Virus record (IMG/VR): IMGVR_UViG_3300038550_000080
Span: 1-36,528 of that record
Length of the DNA: 36,528 nucleotides
Origin: a virus
Reading direction: 5' to 3' (one strand)
How positions within the stretch are numbered: position 1 is the stretch's first letter; each line of letters opens with the position of its first letter. Below the pieces are notes generated by a model. That model did no database searches, was not told the origin of the DNA, and saw nothing but the letters and a program-made list of their open reading frames with translations. This document shows positions 1 through 7,960 of this stretch, piece after piece. The translations under genes and the position numbers were made by a program.

Positions 1-36
1 GGCTTGCCACATCGGATGGTTCGCGCCCGTGATTAA
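1..36 (+). CDS. Probable 3' end of the tail gene that runs off the right edge of the window
   Basis: Frame 1 is open from base 1 to a TAA at 34-36 and reads GLPHRMVRARD. The gene starting at 36268 runs open to the last base and ends exactly on a codon boundary, so a circular join adds 11 codons and gives a 98-residue protein. The stop overlaps a GTG at 29-31 in the same way that a copy of this sequence overlaps the GTG start of the next tail gene at 1356. The join is inference; twelve open codons alone prove little. Confidence 0.5.
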   Translation, partial: GLPHRMVRARD

Positions 37-42
37 ACTGGC
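22..42 (+). repeat. Left copy of 21-bp direct repeat flanking the methyltransferase cassette
   Basis: Bases 22-42 match 1349-1369 at 20 of 21 positions; the only mismatch is A37 versus C1364. Both copies hold a GTG followed by ATT and an AA-ending codon. In the right copy this GTG is the probable start of the tail gene at 1356. The pair brackets about 1.3 kb carrying the methyltransferase and a small downstream gene. Confidence 0.8.
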
Positions 43-136
43 CGGACGCTCCATAACCGACGACTGGCTAGACGGTACGTTTAAGAAAAGCGACGGCCCG
101 CGGTAGGGGGATTTTGGAAATTATCGGTTCACGTTT

Positions 137-157
137 GTTGATAGACGTTCTATCAAC
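137..157. promoter_or_regulatory. Palindromic operator candidate upstream of the cytosine methyltransferase
   Basis: GTTGATAGA (137-145) and TCTATCAAC (149-157) form a perfect 9-bp inverted repeat around CGT, 39 bases before the methyltransferase ATG. Methyltransferase genes are often autoregulated or controlled through such palindromes. I could not pick a convincing -35/-10 pair nearby. A GGGGAG Shine-Dalgarno at 181-186 precedes the ATG at 197. Confidence 0.6.
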
Positions 158-196
158 TACTTTCAGACCTAACAGGTATAGGGGAGTAAACGGAAA

Positions 197-1174
197 ATGG
201 CGCAACTCACATCAGTAGAACTATGCGCCGGCGCTGGCGGTCAGGCGCTTGGATTGGAAAGGGCAGGCTTTGCCCATAGTTTCCTGATTGATATTGAAAA
301 GCACGCTTGCAACACGCTTTCCCTCAATCGCCCGAACTGGACGGTTCAACAGGGCGACCTGGCAGAGTTTGACGGACGGCCCTATAAAGGCGTTGATTTG
401 CTTGCTGGCGGGCTTCCCTGTCCCCCTTTTTCTGTCGCAGGTAAACAGCTTGGACAGAAGGACGATAGAAATCTTTTTCCCTCCATGATTCGGCTTGTCG
501 AAGAAATCAAGCCGCGCGCCGTGATGATAGAAAATGTCAGGGGTATTCTGGACGCCGTTTTTGAGGACTACAGAACTTACATATCCGGCCAAATCGGCAA
601 AATGGGTTATAAAACCGACTGGCGTTTGCTTAATGCCTCTGATTTTGGCGTGTCTCAACTCCGGCCCCGTGTTGTCTTTATTGCTATCCGGCGAGACCTA
701 GCCAATTTTTTTGATTGGCCTGATAAGGCCACCCAATTACCGCCCCCCACGGTTGGCGCGCTTCTTTATGACCTGATGGCGGCGAACGGCTGGCGAGGCG
801 CGGACGCATGGCGGGAGAGGGCAAACGAGATTGCGCCTACCATCGTCGGCGGTTCCCTCAAGCATGGCGGCCCGGATTTAGGGCCAACGCGGGCAAGGAA
901 AGCATGGGCCAGCCTTGGCGTTGACGGTTTGGGTATCGCTGACGCACCGCCCGCGCCGGACTTCGTAGGGATACCTAAGCTAACCGTGCGTATGGTTGCA
1001 CGGCTTCAGGGGTTCCCGGATGACTGGCAGTTTTCAGGACGGAAAACGGCAGCTTACCGGCAAGTTGGCAATGCCTTTCCCCCACCTGTTGCCGCCGCTG
1101 TTGGCTCAAAGATTTTTGAGTGTCTGACAGTGCGCCGCATTGTTCCGATCACCAGAAGAAGGAAAGCAGCATAA
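197..1174 (+). CDS. DNA (cytosine-5-)-methyltransferase
   Basis: This 325-residue protein would transfer a methyl group from S-adenosylmethionine to cytosine C5 in a specific DNA site. The conserved motifs appear in order: motif I ELCAGAGG (residues 8-15, SAM binding), motif IV PCPPFS (74-79, catalytic Cys75), motif VI ENV (112-114), motif VIII QLRPR (154-158), motif IX around 262-277 and motif X QVGNA (289-293). The variable target-recognition region between VIII and IX is short, so the site cannot be read off. Length is typical of a small phage or type II enzyme. It has its own palindromic operator upstream, shares one base with the next gene (TAATG), and looks less GC-rich than the flanking tail genes. 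A role in hiding phage DNA from host restriction is likely but inferred. Confidence 0.95.
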   Translation: MAQLTSVELCAGAGGQALGLERAGFAHSFLIDIEKHACNTLSLNRPNWTVQQGDLAEFDGRPYKGVDLLAGGLPCPPFSVAGKQLGQKDDRNLFPSMIRLVEEIKPRAVMIENVRGILDAVFEDYRTYISGQIGKMGYKTDWRLLNASDFGVSQLRPRVVFIAIRRDLANFFDWPDKATQLPPPTVGALLYDLMAANGWRGADAWRERANEIAPTIVGGSLKHGGPDLGPTRARKAWASLGVDGLGIADAPPAPDFVGIPKLTVRMVARLQGFPDDWQFSGRKTAAYRQVGNAFPPPVAAAVGSKIFECLTVRRIVPITRRRKAA

Positions 1175-1359
1175 TGGGCAAGGAGGTATTTTTCACCGAG
1201 GCAAGGCGCGGCTTTCATGCGGCCCTTTTGGGTTCTATCCTGAAAACCGACGACCAAGGTAATCCAAGCAACGCAGATAGTGCCAACAAACAAAGCGTTA
1301 AAATTGCCAAAGGCATCATGGAAATGTTAGGCAGCGAGGCCAAGGGCGCGCGCCCGTGA
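1174..1359 (+). CDS. Small protein of unknown function coupled to the methyltransferase
   Basis: A 61-residue protein whose ATG (1174) shares its A with the methyltransferase TAA, so the two are probably translationally coupled. An earlier in-frame ATG at 1120 lies within the methyltransferase and is less likely. The sequence begins MGKEVFFTEARRG and ends SEAKGARP. It has no membrane segment, cysteines or motif that I recognise. It could be a remnant of a restriction partner, a small regulator or an unrelated passenger. Its last codons run into the right-hand copy of the 21-bp direct repeat, so its C-terminus may have been set by the insertion event. Confidence 0.55.
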   Translation: MGKEVFFTEARRGFHAALLGSILKTDDQGNPSNADSANKQSVKIAKGIMEMLGSEAKGARP

Positions 1360-1369
1360 TTAACCTGGC
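1349..1369 (+). repeat. Right copy of 21-bp direct repeat flanking the methyltransferase cassette
   Basis: Pairs with 22-42 (20 of 21 identical). It covers the end of the small gene at 1174 and the GTG start of the tail gene at 1356. An alternative frame here reads ARARD followed by TAA, echoing RARD-TAA at the left copy, as expected if one tail-gene junction was duplicated around an insert. Confidence 0.8.
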
Positions 1370-1736
1370 GGATGACCTGCGCGATGCGCGGTTGCAACTG
1401 TTGGCCGATGCGTGCAGTGGGGGGACATTGACCTTGCACGACAGCCCGAAACCGGCCATCGGCGCGGCGCTCACCACGCAAAAAACCCTGGCGACCCTGG
1501 CGCTGCCGTCGGGCCTGACGGTCACGAACGCGGCGTTTTCAATGGTCATCAACGAAGTCACCGCCTCCGATACCGGGACGTGCACCTGGGGACGTATCGT
1601 GAGCAGCGCCGATGACTTCGTGCTCGATGGTAACGCTGGGATTCCAAGCAGTGGGGCGCTGTTCCAACTCAAATCGACGGCGATAGAAACCGGCGACCCG
1701 CTGGTCACCGTTTCGGCGATCTTCAGCGAACCGTGA
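1356..1736 (+). CDS. Phage tail-associated protein, unknown
   Basis: A 126-residue protein starting at GTG 1356. It is rich in Ala, Thr and Val with many short strand-like stretches, consistent with a beta-structured virion protein. I recognise no named family. Its TGA overlaps the next start by four bases (GTGAGC at 1733), and it leads a three-gene rightward run that ends at a terminator. On the circular map it directly follows the gene at 36268, so it is probably a distal-tail or baseplate component. The start is uncertain because it lies in the direct repeat. Confidence 0.65.
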   Translation: MINLADDLRDARLQLLADACSGGTLTLHDSPKPAIGAALTTQKTLATLALPSGLTVTNAAFSMVINEVTASDTGTCTWGRIVSSADDFVLDGNAGIPSSGALFQLKSTAIETGDPLVTVSAIFSEP

Positions 1737-3478
1737 GCATCGGATTTCTCAACTTTGATCTTCCGCAACCGAACGCGCTGAATTTTGGCCGGGCGGCGGG
1801 AGAGGAGTTTGAGAACGAACTGACGATTGAGCAGACCCTCGCGCCGGTTTCCGGTCTCCTGTCATTGCGGGCGGTCTATCACTACGAACACGTTTGCCGG
1901 GCGCGCTGGAATGCGCCTGAGGCGCACGCCGTTTCGATGCGTATCGTCTACGGGGCAGGATCGCCCCTGCCAACGCCCCGCCGACTGATCTTTACCACTG
2001 CTGGGCCGGTTGAAAGCGCCGCGTGGATTCGCTACGGAAAAGCCACGCCGTTGCCAGTCGATCATCGACTCGTTTGGGGACTGGCGGCGCACGTCATTCG
2101 GGATGTGCGCATCGTCTTGCCGCAAACCTTGGATGGGCTGCCGAAAGGGTGGACATTCCCTTGGCGACGCGGCGTGTCGGTTGCGGATGCGCTCAGGACG
2201 CGCTGGCAGGCCGGACTCTGGACGCCCCAGTGGACGGGCGTGGCGTGGGGACTCGCTGAACGTCAGGCCCTGTGCCGCACGATACCCACCTCGGCGTCCA
2301 TTTTGTGGCTCCTGGACGAGCGGATTCGCTGGGGTTCGGGGCAAGGTCCGCCGCACGGCTGGCGCGCGCCGCCTTATCCGCCGTACCTGCCCGGCAAGCA
2401 CTGGGGCCGGTTGAACTTCGTTTGCCTTTCGCCCGGCACCCTGAATTTTGGCAATCTTTGTTTCGGCTCCAGCGCCCTGCTGGTTCCCATTCGGAGGAGT
2501 TATCGCGTGCTGAATCAAGCCTCGCTCATTCGCGTTAGCGATGAAGCCGATATTCCGGTCACTCGGTTGTCGGTCAAACTGGATCAAGCCAGTTGGTGTT
2601 GGACATTGCAAGCCACCTTGCCGAATCAAGCGGCGATGGCGCTGGTTCCATCCTACCCGGATAAGGTTCGAGCGACGATCAATGGGTTCGCCTGGGACTT
2701 CCTGGTTGATGAACTGACGTGGAGTCGCCGGTTCGGCGAATGGACGGCGACCTTGAATGGCCGCTCGCCTGGGGCCGTCTATGCCGAACCGTATCAACCC
2801 ACCAAGAGCTACCGCGAAACCAGCGCCAAGACCGCTGAGCAACTTGTCTTACAGGAATTGGGCCCGCTCTGGTCTTTAGACTGGCAGTTGCCCATGTGGA
2901 CGGTGCCGGCGGGGGTCTTCCAGTACGAAAACCTGACGCCCATCGAAGTGATGAATCGGATTGCAAAATCGGCGGGCGGCTGGCTGTATGCCGATGCGCA
3001 GGAGGATGTGCTGCACGTCGTGCCGAAGTGGCCGCAGAAGCCCTGGGCCTGGACATTCATTCCCGATGCGAGCCTGCCGAGCAGTTACACCCTGAGCGAA
3101 GCCCAACAGCCGCTCATCAGTACGGCGTTCGAGAGCATCCTCATCAGCGGCGGGACGGCAGGCATTGCGGTCATTTGCACGCGCGCCGGAACCGGCGGCG
3201 AAACGGTTGCGCCTTCCGTCGTGGATACGTTGATTACCGATATGGAACCGGCGCAAGCTCGGGCCGTCCAGGAAATCGCGGATTGGTGGCCGATGAAGCA
3301 GTACACCCTAACCCTGCCGTTGCAGGCCACGCCTGCCGGGGCGGGATTGCTGTTGCCCACCACCACGTTTGATTTTGTGGACGGTGAAGAAGACGGCTTT
3401 CGCGGAATGGTCACAGGCGTGTCCGTCGATGCGACATGGAATAAAATCGTGCAAACCGTGGAGGTCGTGGCGGTATGA
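1733..3478 (+). CDS. Large phage tail/baseplate hub-like protein
   Basis: A 581-residue protein starting with GTG at 1733, overlapping the previous stop. The N-terminal half (about 1-250) is rich in Trp, Arg and Pro and resembles nothing I can name. From about residue 260 the sequence resembles the hub/receptor-binding platform of phage baseplates, with strand-rich segments around NGFAWDFLVDELTW and ENLTPIEVMNRIAKSAGG. The latter suggests the helix common in gpD/gp27-type hub proteins. The C-terminus VVAV overlaps the next ATG (3475). Assignment as a tail hub rests on these local resemblances and on position among tail genes; the exact family is unproven. Confidence 0.7.
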   Translation: MSIGFLNFDLPQPNALNFGRAAGEEFENELTIEQTLAPVSGLLSLRAVYHYEHVCRARWNAPEAHAVSMRIVYGAGSPLPTPRRLIFTTAGPVESAAWIRYGKATPLPVDHRLVWGLAAHVIRDVRIVLPQTLDGLPKGWTFPWRRGVSVADALRTRWQAGLWTPQWTGVAWGLAERQALCRTIPTSASILWLLDERIRWGSGQGPPHGWRAPPYPPYLPGKHWGRLNFVCLSPGTLNFGNLCFGSSALLVPIRRSYRVLNQASLIRVSDEADIPVTRLSVKLDQASWCWTLQATLPNQAAMALVPSYPDKVRATINGFAWDFLVDELTWSRRFGEWTATLNGRSPGAVYAEPYQPTKSYRETSAKTAEQLVLQELGPLWSLDWQLPMWTVPAGVFQYENLTPIEVMNRIAKSAGGWLYADAQEDVLHVVPKWPQKPWAWTFIPDASLPSSYTLSEAQQPLISTAFESILISGGTAGIAVICTRAGTGGETVAPSVVDTLITDMEPAQARAVQEIADWWPMKQYTLTLPLQATPAGAGLLLPTTTFDFVDGEEDGFRGMVTGVSVDATWNKIVQTVEVVAV

Positions 3479-3723
3479 ACCTGTGGACAGCGTTTCAGCA
3501 GATTGTGAAGACGGGCGGGCCGCTGATGATTGGCGAGGTGGTGAGCATTGAATCCGCTTTTGGCGATCAGCGTTGTACGGTGGAACTGCTCCCCAGCGGC
3601 GCAACGCTGGCAAACGTCATCGCCACGGGCTATGCACTGGAAATCGGCCAGCGATGGGTCATTCAGGACGGGAGGATTGTGGACACCGCGCCAGCAGGGA
3701 CGGTGCTGACGGCGGAGGTGTAG
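3475..3723 (+). CDS. Small tail/baseplate protein, unknown (possible OB-fold)
   Basis: An 82-residue protein whose ATG overlaps the stop of the preceding hub-like gene (ATGA). Residues about 18-75 (GEVVSIESAFGDQRCTVELL and onward) alternate hydrophobic strands with Gly turns, as in small OB-fold or spike-base proteins at phage tail tips. That fold guess is weak. It is the last gene of the rightward tail run, 11 bases ahead of a strong terminator. Confidence 0.65.
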   Translation: MNLWTAFQQIVKTGGPLMIGEVVSIESAFGDQRCTVELLPSGATLANVIATGYALEIGQRWVIQDGRIVDTAPAGTVLTAEV

Positions 3724-3734
3724 GGCTTGCTCTT

Positions 3735-3770
3735 GACACATGGATTGAGAATCAAATTATGTGTCTTTTT
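3735..3770 (+). terminator. Rho-independent terminator closing the tail operon
   Basis: GACACAT (3735-3741) pairs with ATGTGTC (3759-3765). The intervening loop holds an inner TTGA-GAA-TCAA stem (3745-3755), and five T residues follow at 3766-3770. It sits between convergent operons. A second hairpin, TGTAAG (3781-3786) with CTTACA (3792-3797), lies next to the end of the leftward operon but has no T-tract on either strand. Confidence 0.8.
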
Positions 3771-3808
3771 ACATTGAACCTGTAAGCGATCCTTACACAT
3801 TGCTTTCA

Positions 3809-4603
3809 TCAACTTCGGCTGCATTTGCGGGCCGTGCGGGTCGCTGCGCCATGCGTCGATAGCAAATCCACCAGCCAGAATTTATCGGCGCGGGATAAAT
3901 CGACCTGGGCAGTATGGTTCTGTAGGAACCATGCCGCGTCGGCGGGATGAATCGCCCACTCGACCGGCTGCCCCTGGGGACCGGTGCCGGCGGTTCGTGG
4001 TTTTGCGGGCAGCCAGCCGTTTTTGATCCAGCGCATCACGGTAGCCGGCGCAATATCCAATAGCTCGGCGAGACCCTTGGCGCTGTAGCGTTCGATATTT
4101 TCGCCACGAATGCGTTGACCAAGGCGGTTGAGTCGGCAAGCCAGCGCATTGCGGGTGCGAGGCCAGTTTTTCTGGCGAAACCGCTTTTCCAGCGTGTACA
4201 GGCCCAGGTAGGCGTGATCGCAGAGATAGTTATCTTCTTCCTCCGTCCAAATCCGCTCGGCAGCTTTCATCGTTACCACCCCCAGGTGCGCCGCCCGATT
4301 CCGCAACTGATGCAGCGGCACGTTGAGTTGTTGCGCCAGTTGCTCGGCGGTTTTGCCGCGCCGCCGATAAATATTCGGCCATTCCCGGCGAATGAGAGTG
4401 TCTTCCGCCTCCGTCCACTGATGGGTGTGCGGCAGAGTGTAGGTCGCACTTTCCGCGCGCTTCACGCCTAAATACCGCGCTTTCCTGCGGATCGAAACAG
4501 CGGACCTGCCGAGGTCAATGGCTAATTGATTCCCGCCCTCGGTGGGATAGCGAGCGCGAATTTGCGCTTCTTCATCGGGGGTGTAAATGCGGAGGAAGCT
4601 CAT
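3809..4603 (-). CDS. Phage DNA-binding protein with tandem Myb/SANT-like repeats and a C-terminal HTH
   Basis: A 264-residue protein, last gene of the leftward operon; its ATG overlaps the helicase TGA (ATGA). Three segments each begin with an aromatic or acidic stretch typical of SANT/Myb-like domains: YTPDEEAQIRARYP (about 7-20), WTEAEDTLIRREWP (about 62-75) and WTEEEDNYLCDH (about 119-130). Each is followed by a helix and a second basic helix such as RSAVSIRRKARYLG. A helix-turn-helix follows at about 172-200 (LAELLDIAPATVMRWIKNGW), resembling excisionase or MerR-type readers. It probably binds DNA in a repeated manner, perhaps as a late regulator or at the iteron origin; that role is inferred. 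The last 20 residues are basic and Ser/Thr-rich. Confidence 0.75.
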   Translation of the reverse strand: MSFLRIYTPDEEAQIRARYPTEGGNQLAIDLGRSAVSIRRKARYLGVKRAESATYTLPHTHQWTEAEDTLIRREWPNIYRRRGKTAEQLAQQLNVPLHQLRNRAAHLGVVTMKAAERIWTEEEDNYLCDHAYLGLYTLEKRFRQKNWPRTRNALACRLNRLGQRIRGENIERYSAKGLAELLDIAPATVMRWIKNGWLPAKPRTAGTGPQGQPVEWAIHPADAAWFLQNHTAQVDLSRADKFWLVDLLSTHGAATRTARKCSRS

Positions 4604-6333
4604 GTCGTGACCTCATCGAATTTGTATTTCACAATTTCGGGGAAGCCGCGCGCATCACGAGGCGGGCGGACGTGGATATAAGTGGGTTGTGTCAGGTTAT
4701 GGGTTCCTGCAAAACTAAATTTTCTAATGGCCTCGTCAATGTTTTCAGGAAAAATCGAATCAATACATCTATCGATAGGCTCGTCAGAAAAACGCTCCCT
4801 CCACCACTTCTCGGCCTTCTTTCTCGGATAGCTACCCGGCGGATGTTCAAGACAGACCCACTCACTGGCGACTCTCAGGAATCCTGAGAAGTAGTCTACT
4901 CGCAGCGTCGGGATGCCGGACTTGCCGACATGTTTGGAATAGGCGACGCGGGTCACTTCATAGCGGATGGGTGGGGGTAACGGAGCAATGCCGGCGATGA
5001 TCGCGTCTTTTCCCGCGCGCGGCGGCGGGACGCCGGGCTTTTCGCCCGGCTCAAAGGCATAGCCGCATTCAGGACAAGGATTAGCGAAGACGGAAATTTC
5101 TTTTTTGCATTGCGGGCAGGTCTTTGTGGGTTCCGACTTTTTCTGGCCAGGCGCTTTGAGTGTGAGCCGGTCAATGGGTCCGTGCCGACCGACGTTGCCG
5201 CAGAAGTCCAGCACCAGACAGCCGCGCTTCCGGTCACTGTCCTGGCTGCACTTGGATTCTGTGGGGCGCATCCCGCGCCCACACATCTGTACCCACAGCA
5301 CCGGGCTAATCGTGGGGCGGGCGATGATGAGGCAGTCGGTGACCGGCGCATCAAAACCCGTGGTCAACACGCCGACGCTCACCAGCGCAGTCAAACGCCC
5401 GGTTTTAAATTCGCGAATAAACTGGGCGCGGTCACGGGAAGACGTATCTCCTGTCACCACTTGTGCAGAAATGCCGCGCCAAAGCAAATTATTGGCGGTA
5501 TTTTGCGCCGCATCAACGCCTGCACAGAACACGAGCCAATGCCGGCGGCCATCGGCCTGAGCCAGGGGAATCGCCTCATCCAGAATAGCGTCAATGACTT
5601 CTTCGCGCGCCATTAAGGCGTTCAGTTGATCCGCCTGGTAGTCGCCGTTTTGAATTTTGATCTCTTTTAAATCGACTTGATAATTTGTCGGCTGCGGCCA
5701 GAGCGCGGCTAAGTAATCGCTGTTGATCAACGATACAATAGATGCAGACAGATCATAGGCAATGTCGGTAAACAGCCGATTCTCGCCTTTAATAAGAGAC
5801 TGATATCCCGCCGTAGTCGTTTTTGTGGCCTGGACATATCGATAAGGTGTGGCGGTCAGGCCGATTAGCCGTAAGTGCGGGTTCAGTTCGGTCAGATCAC
5901 GAATGAAGCGCCGATAGGTGCCGTCATGATCCAGTGGGACGCGATGCGCTTCATCGATAAACACCAGTTCAATCGGCTGCTCGTAACTCGACAGAGCCTT
6001 GGCTTTGTTGTGTACTGACTGAATGCCGCAAAACAGAATGGGGCGGTCGGTGTTGCGCTGATTCAGTCCAGCGCTATAGACGCCCACCGGCGCATCCGGC
6101 CAGACGCGCAACAGCTTGTCGAGGTTCTGACTGATCAATTCTTTGACGTGGGTCAGCATCAACACGCGGGCGGTCGGGTAATCCGCCAGAATCTTCTGAA
6201 TCAAGGCGGCGATCACCAGGCTTTTCCCGGTGCCGGTGGGCATGACGATCAACGGGTGTCCAGGATTACCGCTCTCGAAATAGTCGAGAACTGATTGCAC
6301 AGCAGCGGTTTGGTAGCTACGCAGTTGCATCAT
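4600..6333 (-). CDS. SF2 DEAD/DEAH-box helicase, RadD-like
   Basis: A 577-residue ATP-dependent helicase. Walker A is PTGTGKS (32-38), the DEAH box is at 127-130, motif III TATP at 160-163, and motif VI QMCGRGMR at 349-356. A four-cysteine zinc ribbon follows: C406, C409, C420, C423. This order (UvrB/Res-like core, helicase C domain, zinc ribbon) matches RadD/YejH-type proteins, which act in branched-DNA processing. The start is supported by GGAGA ahead of the ATGATG at 6333. It overlaps the nuclease gene upstream by 17 bases and the Myb-repeat gene downstream by four, so the set is probably co-translated. In context it would unwind DNA for phage recombination or replication; the substrate is not shown by the sequence. 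Confidence 0.9.
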   Translation of the reverse strand: MMQLRSYQTAAVQSVLDYFESGNPGHPLIVMPTGTGKSLVIAALIQKILADYPTARVLMLTHVKELISQNLDKLLRVWPDAPVGVYSAGLNQRNTDRPILFCGIQSVHNKAKALSSYEQPIELVFIDEAHRVPLDHDGTYRRFIRDLTELNPHLRLIGLTATPYRYVQATKTTTAGYQSLIKGENRLFTDIAYDLSASIVSLINSDYLAALWPQPTNYQVDLKEIKIQNGDYQADQLNALMAREEVIDAILDEAIPLAQADGRRHWLVFCAGVDAAQNTANNLLWRGISAQVVTGDTSSRDRAQFIREFKTGRLTALVSVGVLTTGFDAPVTDCLIIARPTISPVLWVQMCGRGMRPTESKCSQDSDRKRGCLVLDFCGNVGRHGPIDRLTLKAPGQKKSEPTKTCPQCKKEISVFANPCPECGYAFEPGEKPGVPPPRAGKDAIIAGIAPLPPPIRYEVTRVAYSKHVGKSGIPTLRVDYFSGFLRVASEWVCLEHPPGSYPRKKAEKWWRERFSDEPIDRCIDSIFPENIDEAIRKFSFAGTHNLTQPTYIHVRPPRDARGFPEIVKYKFDEVTT

Positions 6334-7318
6334 GGCTTGTCTCCTGTAGTCCGCTCACCCATGTATCGCCGGAATCTTTACAGCGGTAAGTAATCGCGCC
6401 CGTCACCTTGTCCGCGCCAATGGCGTCGCAACTTCGGATTAAATCCGGGTGAAAGGCATGACAGAGACAGCCTTGGCGCTGCTCTTCAATATCGATGACC
6501 CGACGATGCAGGTCACACGTCCAGGGCTGGGCTTCATCAAGATGGGCCGTGGCGTGGGCGCAGGTGCGGCAGTTCACGACGGGCAGTTTCAGGCCGTGAC
6601 AGAGGGCGTGAAAGTCACATCGCTTGCACTGATACCATCCGGAGTCTTCACTGATGCGCAATGGTGGGCGATTCGCGCTGATCACGTCGCGGGCTTTCTG
6701 CAGGTAGGTTTTTGCCTTGGTGGGCTGGTAGTCCGTCCGGCAACTGATAATGTCCCGGACGCCGGGCGTGGCGACCGTGAGGTAATGCCGAGTGAGTTTC
6801 AGGGCGTACATGTAGATTTGCGCCTGAGCGAAGTAGGTCTCATCCCAGGCTTCCAGCGCCTCTTTTTCGCCTTTCTCTTCCTTGAGTTTTTCGAGCTTGC
6901 GGACTTTCGTCTCGTTGCAAACCTTGGCTTCCCAGACATGCGGGGTTTTTGAGGCTTGATAAAGTCCCTCGATAACGCCGTCCAAGTGCCCTCGAAAATG
7001 ACCGCCCAGCAAAACAAAGCCAATTTGTTCGCCGGGCTGTGCCGGGTCTTCTGTCCAGAGTGAGACGCCGGGAACCTGGCGCAGCATTTCGATAAGCACC
7101 TGTTCACCCCGATGGCCGTCGTTGATCCGACGCAACCCGGAAGCCGAAATGGCGCGCCGCAAGACCCAGCGAAAGCCGTACCAGAGCTTGCGGCTGCACG
7201 GCTCTCCGATTTGGCTGGCGCCCAAATAAGGTCGCGGCGCTTCGCTGGATGCGGCTTCGATTACCGCATCCAGCGCCGCCAGGGTCGGGTCGCTAGTAGA
7301 GTGAGCGAGTTCGACCAT
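6317..7318 (-). CDS. PD-(D/E)XK nuclease with Fe-S cluster, Cas4/RecB-like
   Basis: A 333-residue nuclease. The active site is visible as GHLDG (Asp113), WEAK (Glu130, Lys132) and the following helix QAQIYMYA (166-172). One cysteine before the core (Cys41, EPCSRK) and three after it (Cys231, Cys234, Cys240 in CKRCDFHALC) match the four-Cys iron-sulfur pattern of Cas4 and AddB-type exonucleases. A second cysteine-rich tail (C250, C253, C268, C284, C286) may bind zinc. It sits between a DUF669/SSB-like gene and a RadD-like helicase, so it is probably the end-resecting exonuclease of the phage recombination module. The long extra C-terminus beyond the Fe-S region is unusual for a minimal Cas4. 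Confidence 0.85.
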   Translation of the reverse strand: MVELAHSTSDPTLAALDAVIEAASSEAPRPYLGASQIGEPCSRKLWYGFRWVLRRAISASGLRRINDGHRGEQVLIEMLRQVPGVSLWTEDPAQPGEQIGFVLLGGHFRGHLDGVIEGLYQASKTPHVWEAKVCNETKVRKLEKLKEEKGEKEALEAWDETYFAQAQIYMYALKLTRHYLTVATPGVRDIISCRTDYQPTKAKTYLQKARDVISANRPPLRISEDSGWYQCKRCDFHALCHGLKLPVVNCRTCAHATAHLDEAQPWTCDLHRRVIDIEEQRQGCLCHAFHPDLIRSCDAIGADKVTGAITYRCKDSGDTWVSGLQETSHDATA

Positions 7319-7327
7319 AGCGGGGTC

Positions 7328-7927
7328 TCAGAACGTAATGTCATCGTCAAAGTCGCCCGCGGGTTCCAGCGCAGGGGCTGGCGCAGGGGCGGCGGGTTTC
7401 TTCCAGGGCGGAATTTTGCCTTCCGGCTTTGCCGCCGGCCTGGGCGGGGCGGCGGGGGACGGGGTGGGTGTGGCGCGGGCTTGGCGGGCCGGAGGGGGTA
7501 CGGCGGCTTGCGGGGCGCTGGTGGCTTGCGTTTCGCCCAGCCGCATCCATTTCTTGATCTGGTTCTTCTCAGCAAACTCGCCTTTCGCCGGGATATAGGC
7601 GACATGGATCAGGTGCGGGATGCCGTGCAGCGTCTCACTGTCTTTGATGCGCAGCATGCCGGTAGCTCGGCAAATCGCCGACAGTTCGCGTTGCGCAATC
7701 TCTTCCGCCTTGGAATTGGCGTTCTGGATGTTGAGGTTGTGCCAGACATAGCGGCCCTTGGCGGGACCATCAATCACTTGGAAAGTCAGCGCCAAATACT
7801 GTCCAGAGCCATTCTTTGTAGTGCGAAATTCGCTGTTCGTGATGATCACTGGATAGTCGCCAGCGGGCAGGGCGGAAAAGTCAGCAGGTTCTACGGTCGT
7901 TGCGTCAAAGTCGCCTAAGTAAGCCAT
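7328..7927 (-). CDS. DUF669-family single-stranded DNA-binding-like protein
   Basis: A 199-residue protein. The N-terminal 130 residues carry the DUF669 pattern: an acidic start, LPAGDYPVIITNSEFRTTKN, an ALTFQVIDGPAKGRYVWHNL segment and a following helix before IPHLIHVAYI. This family is common beside Sak4-like ATPases in phages and is thought to be the cognate single-strand-binding partner. The C-terminal third is a Pro/Ala linker ending in an acidic tip (DFDDDITF), like the protein-interaction tail of SSB. The ATG at 7927 has only a weak GAG upstream. Binding to single-stranded DNA is inferred from the family and the acidic tail. Confidence 0.8.
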   Translation of the reverse strand: MAYLGDFDATTVEPADFSALPAGDYPVIITNSEFRTTKNGSGQYLALTFQVIDGPAKGRYVWHNLNIQNANSKAEEIAQRELSAICRATGMLRIKDSETLHGIPHLIHVAYIPAKGEFAEKNQIKKWMRLGETQATSAPQAAVPPPARQARATPTPSPAAPPRPAAKPEGKIPPWKKPAAPAPAPALEPAGDFDDDITF

Positions 7928-7960
7928 GGTCGTGCTCTCGTTCGTTCGTTCAGGGGAAGA

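Noticed and set aside
2-106. Open frame reading through the left direct repeat, or a GTG-started 25-codon frame from 29
   Set aside because: No ribosome site and no recognisable product. It overlaps the more coherent in-frame continuation of the gene at 36268, so it is probably a by-product of the duplicated junction.
1862-2842. Long minus-strand open frame under the hub-like tail gene
   Set aside because: Arg/Pro-rich translation with no motif, opposite a well-supported gene; a typical GC-rich shadow frame.
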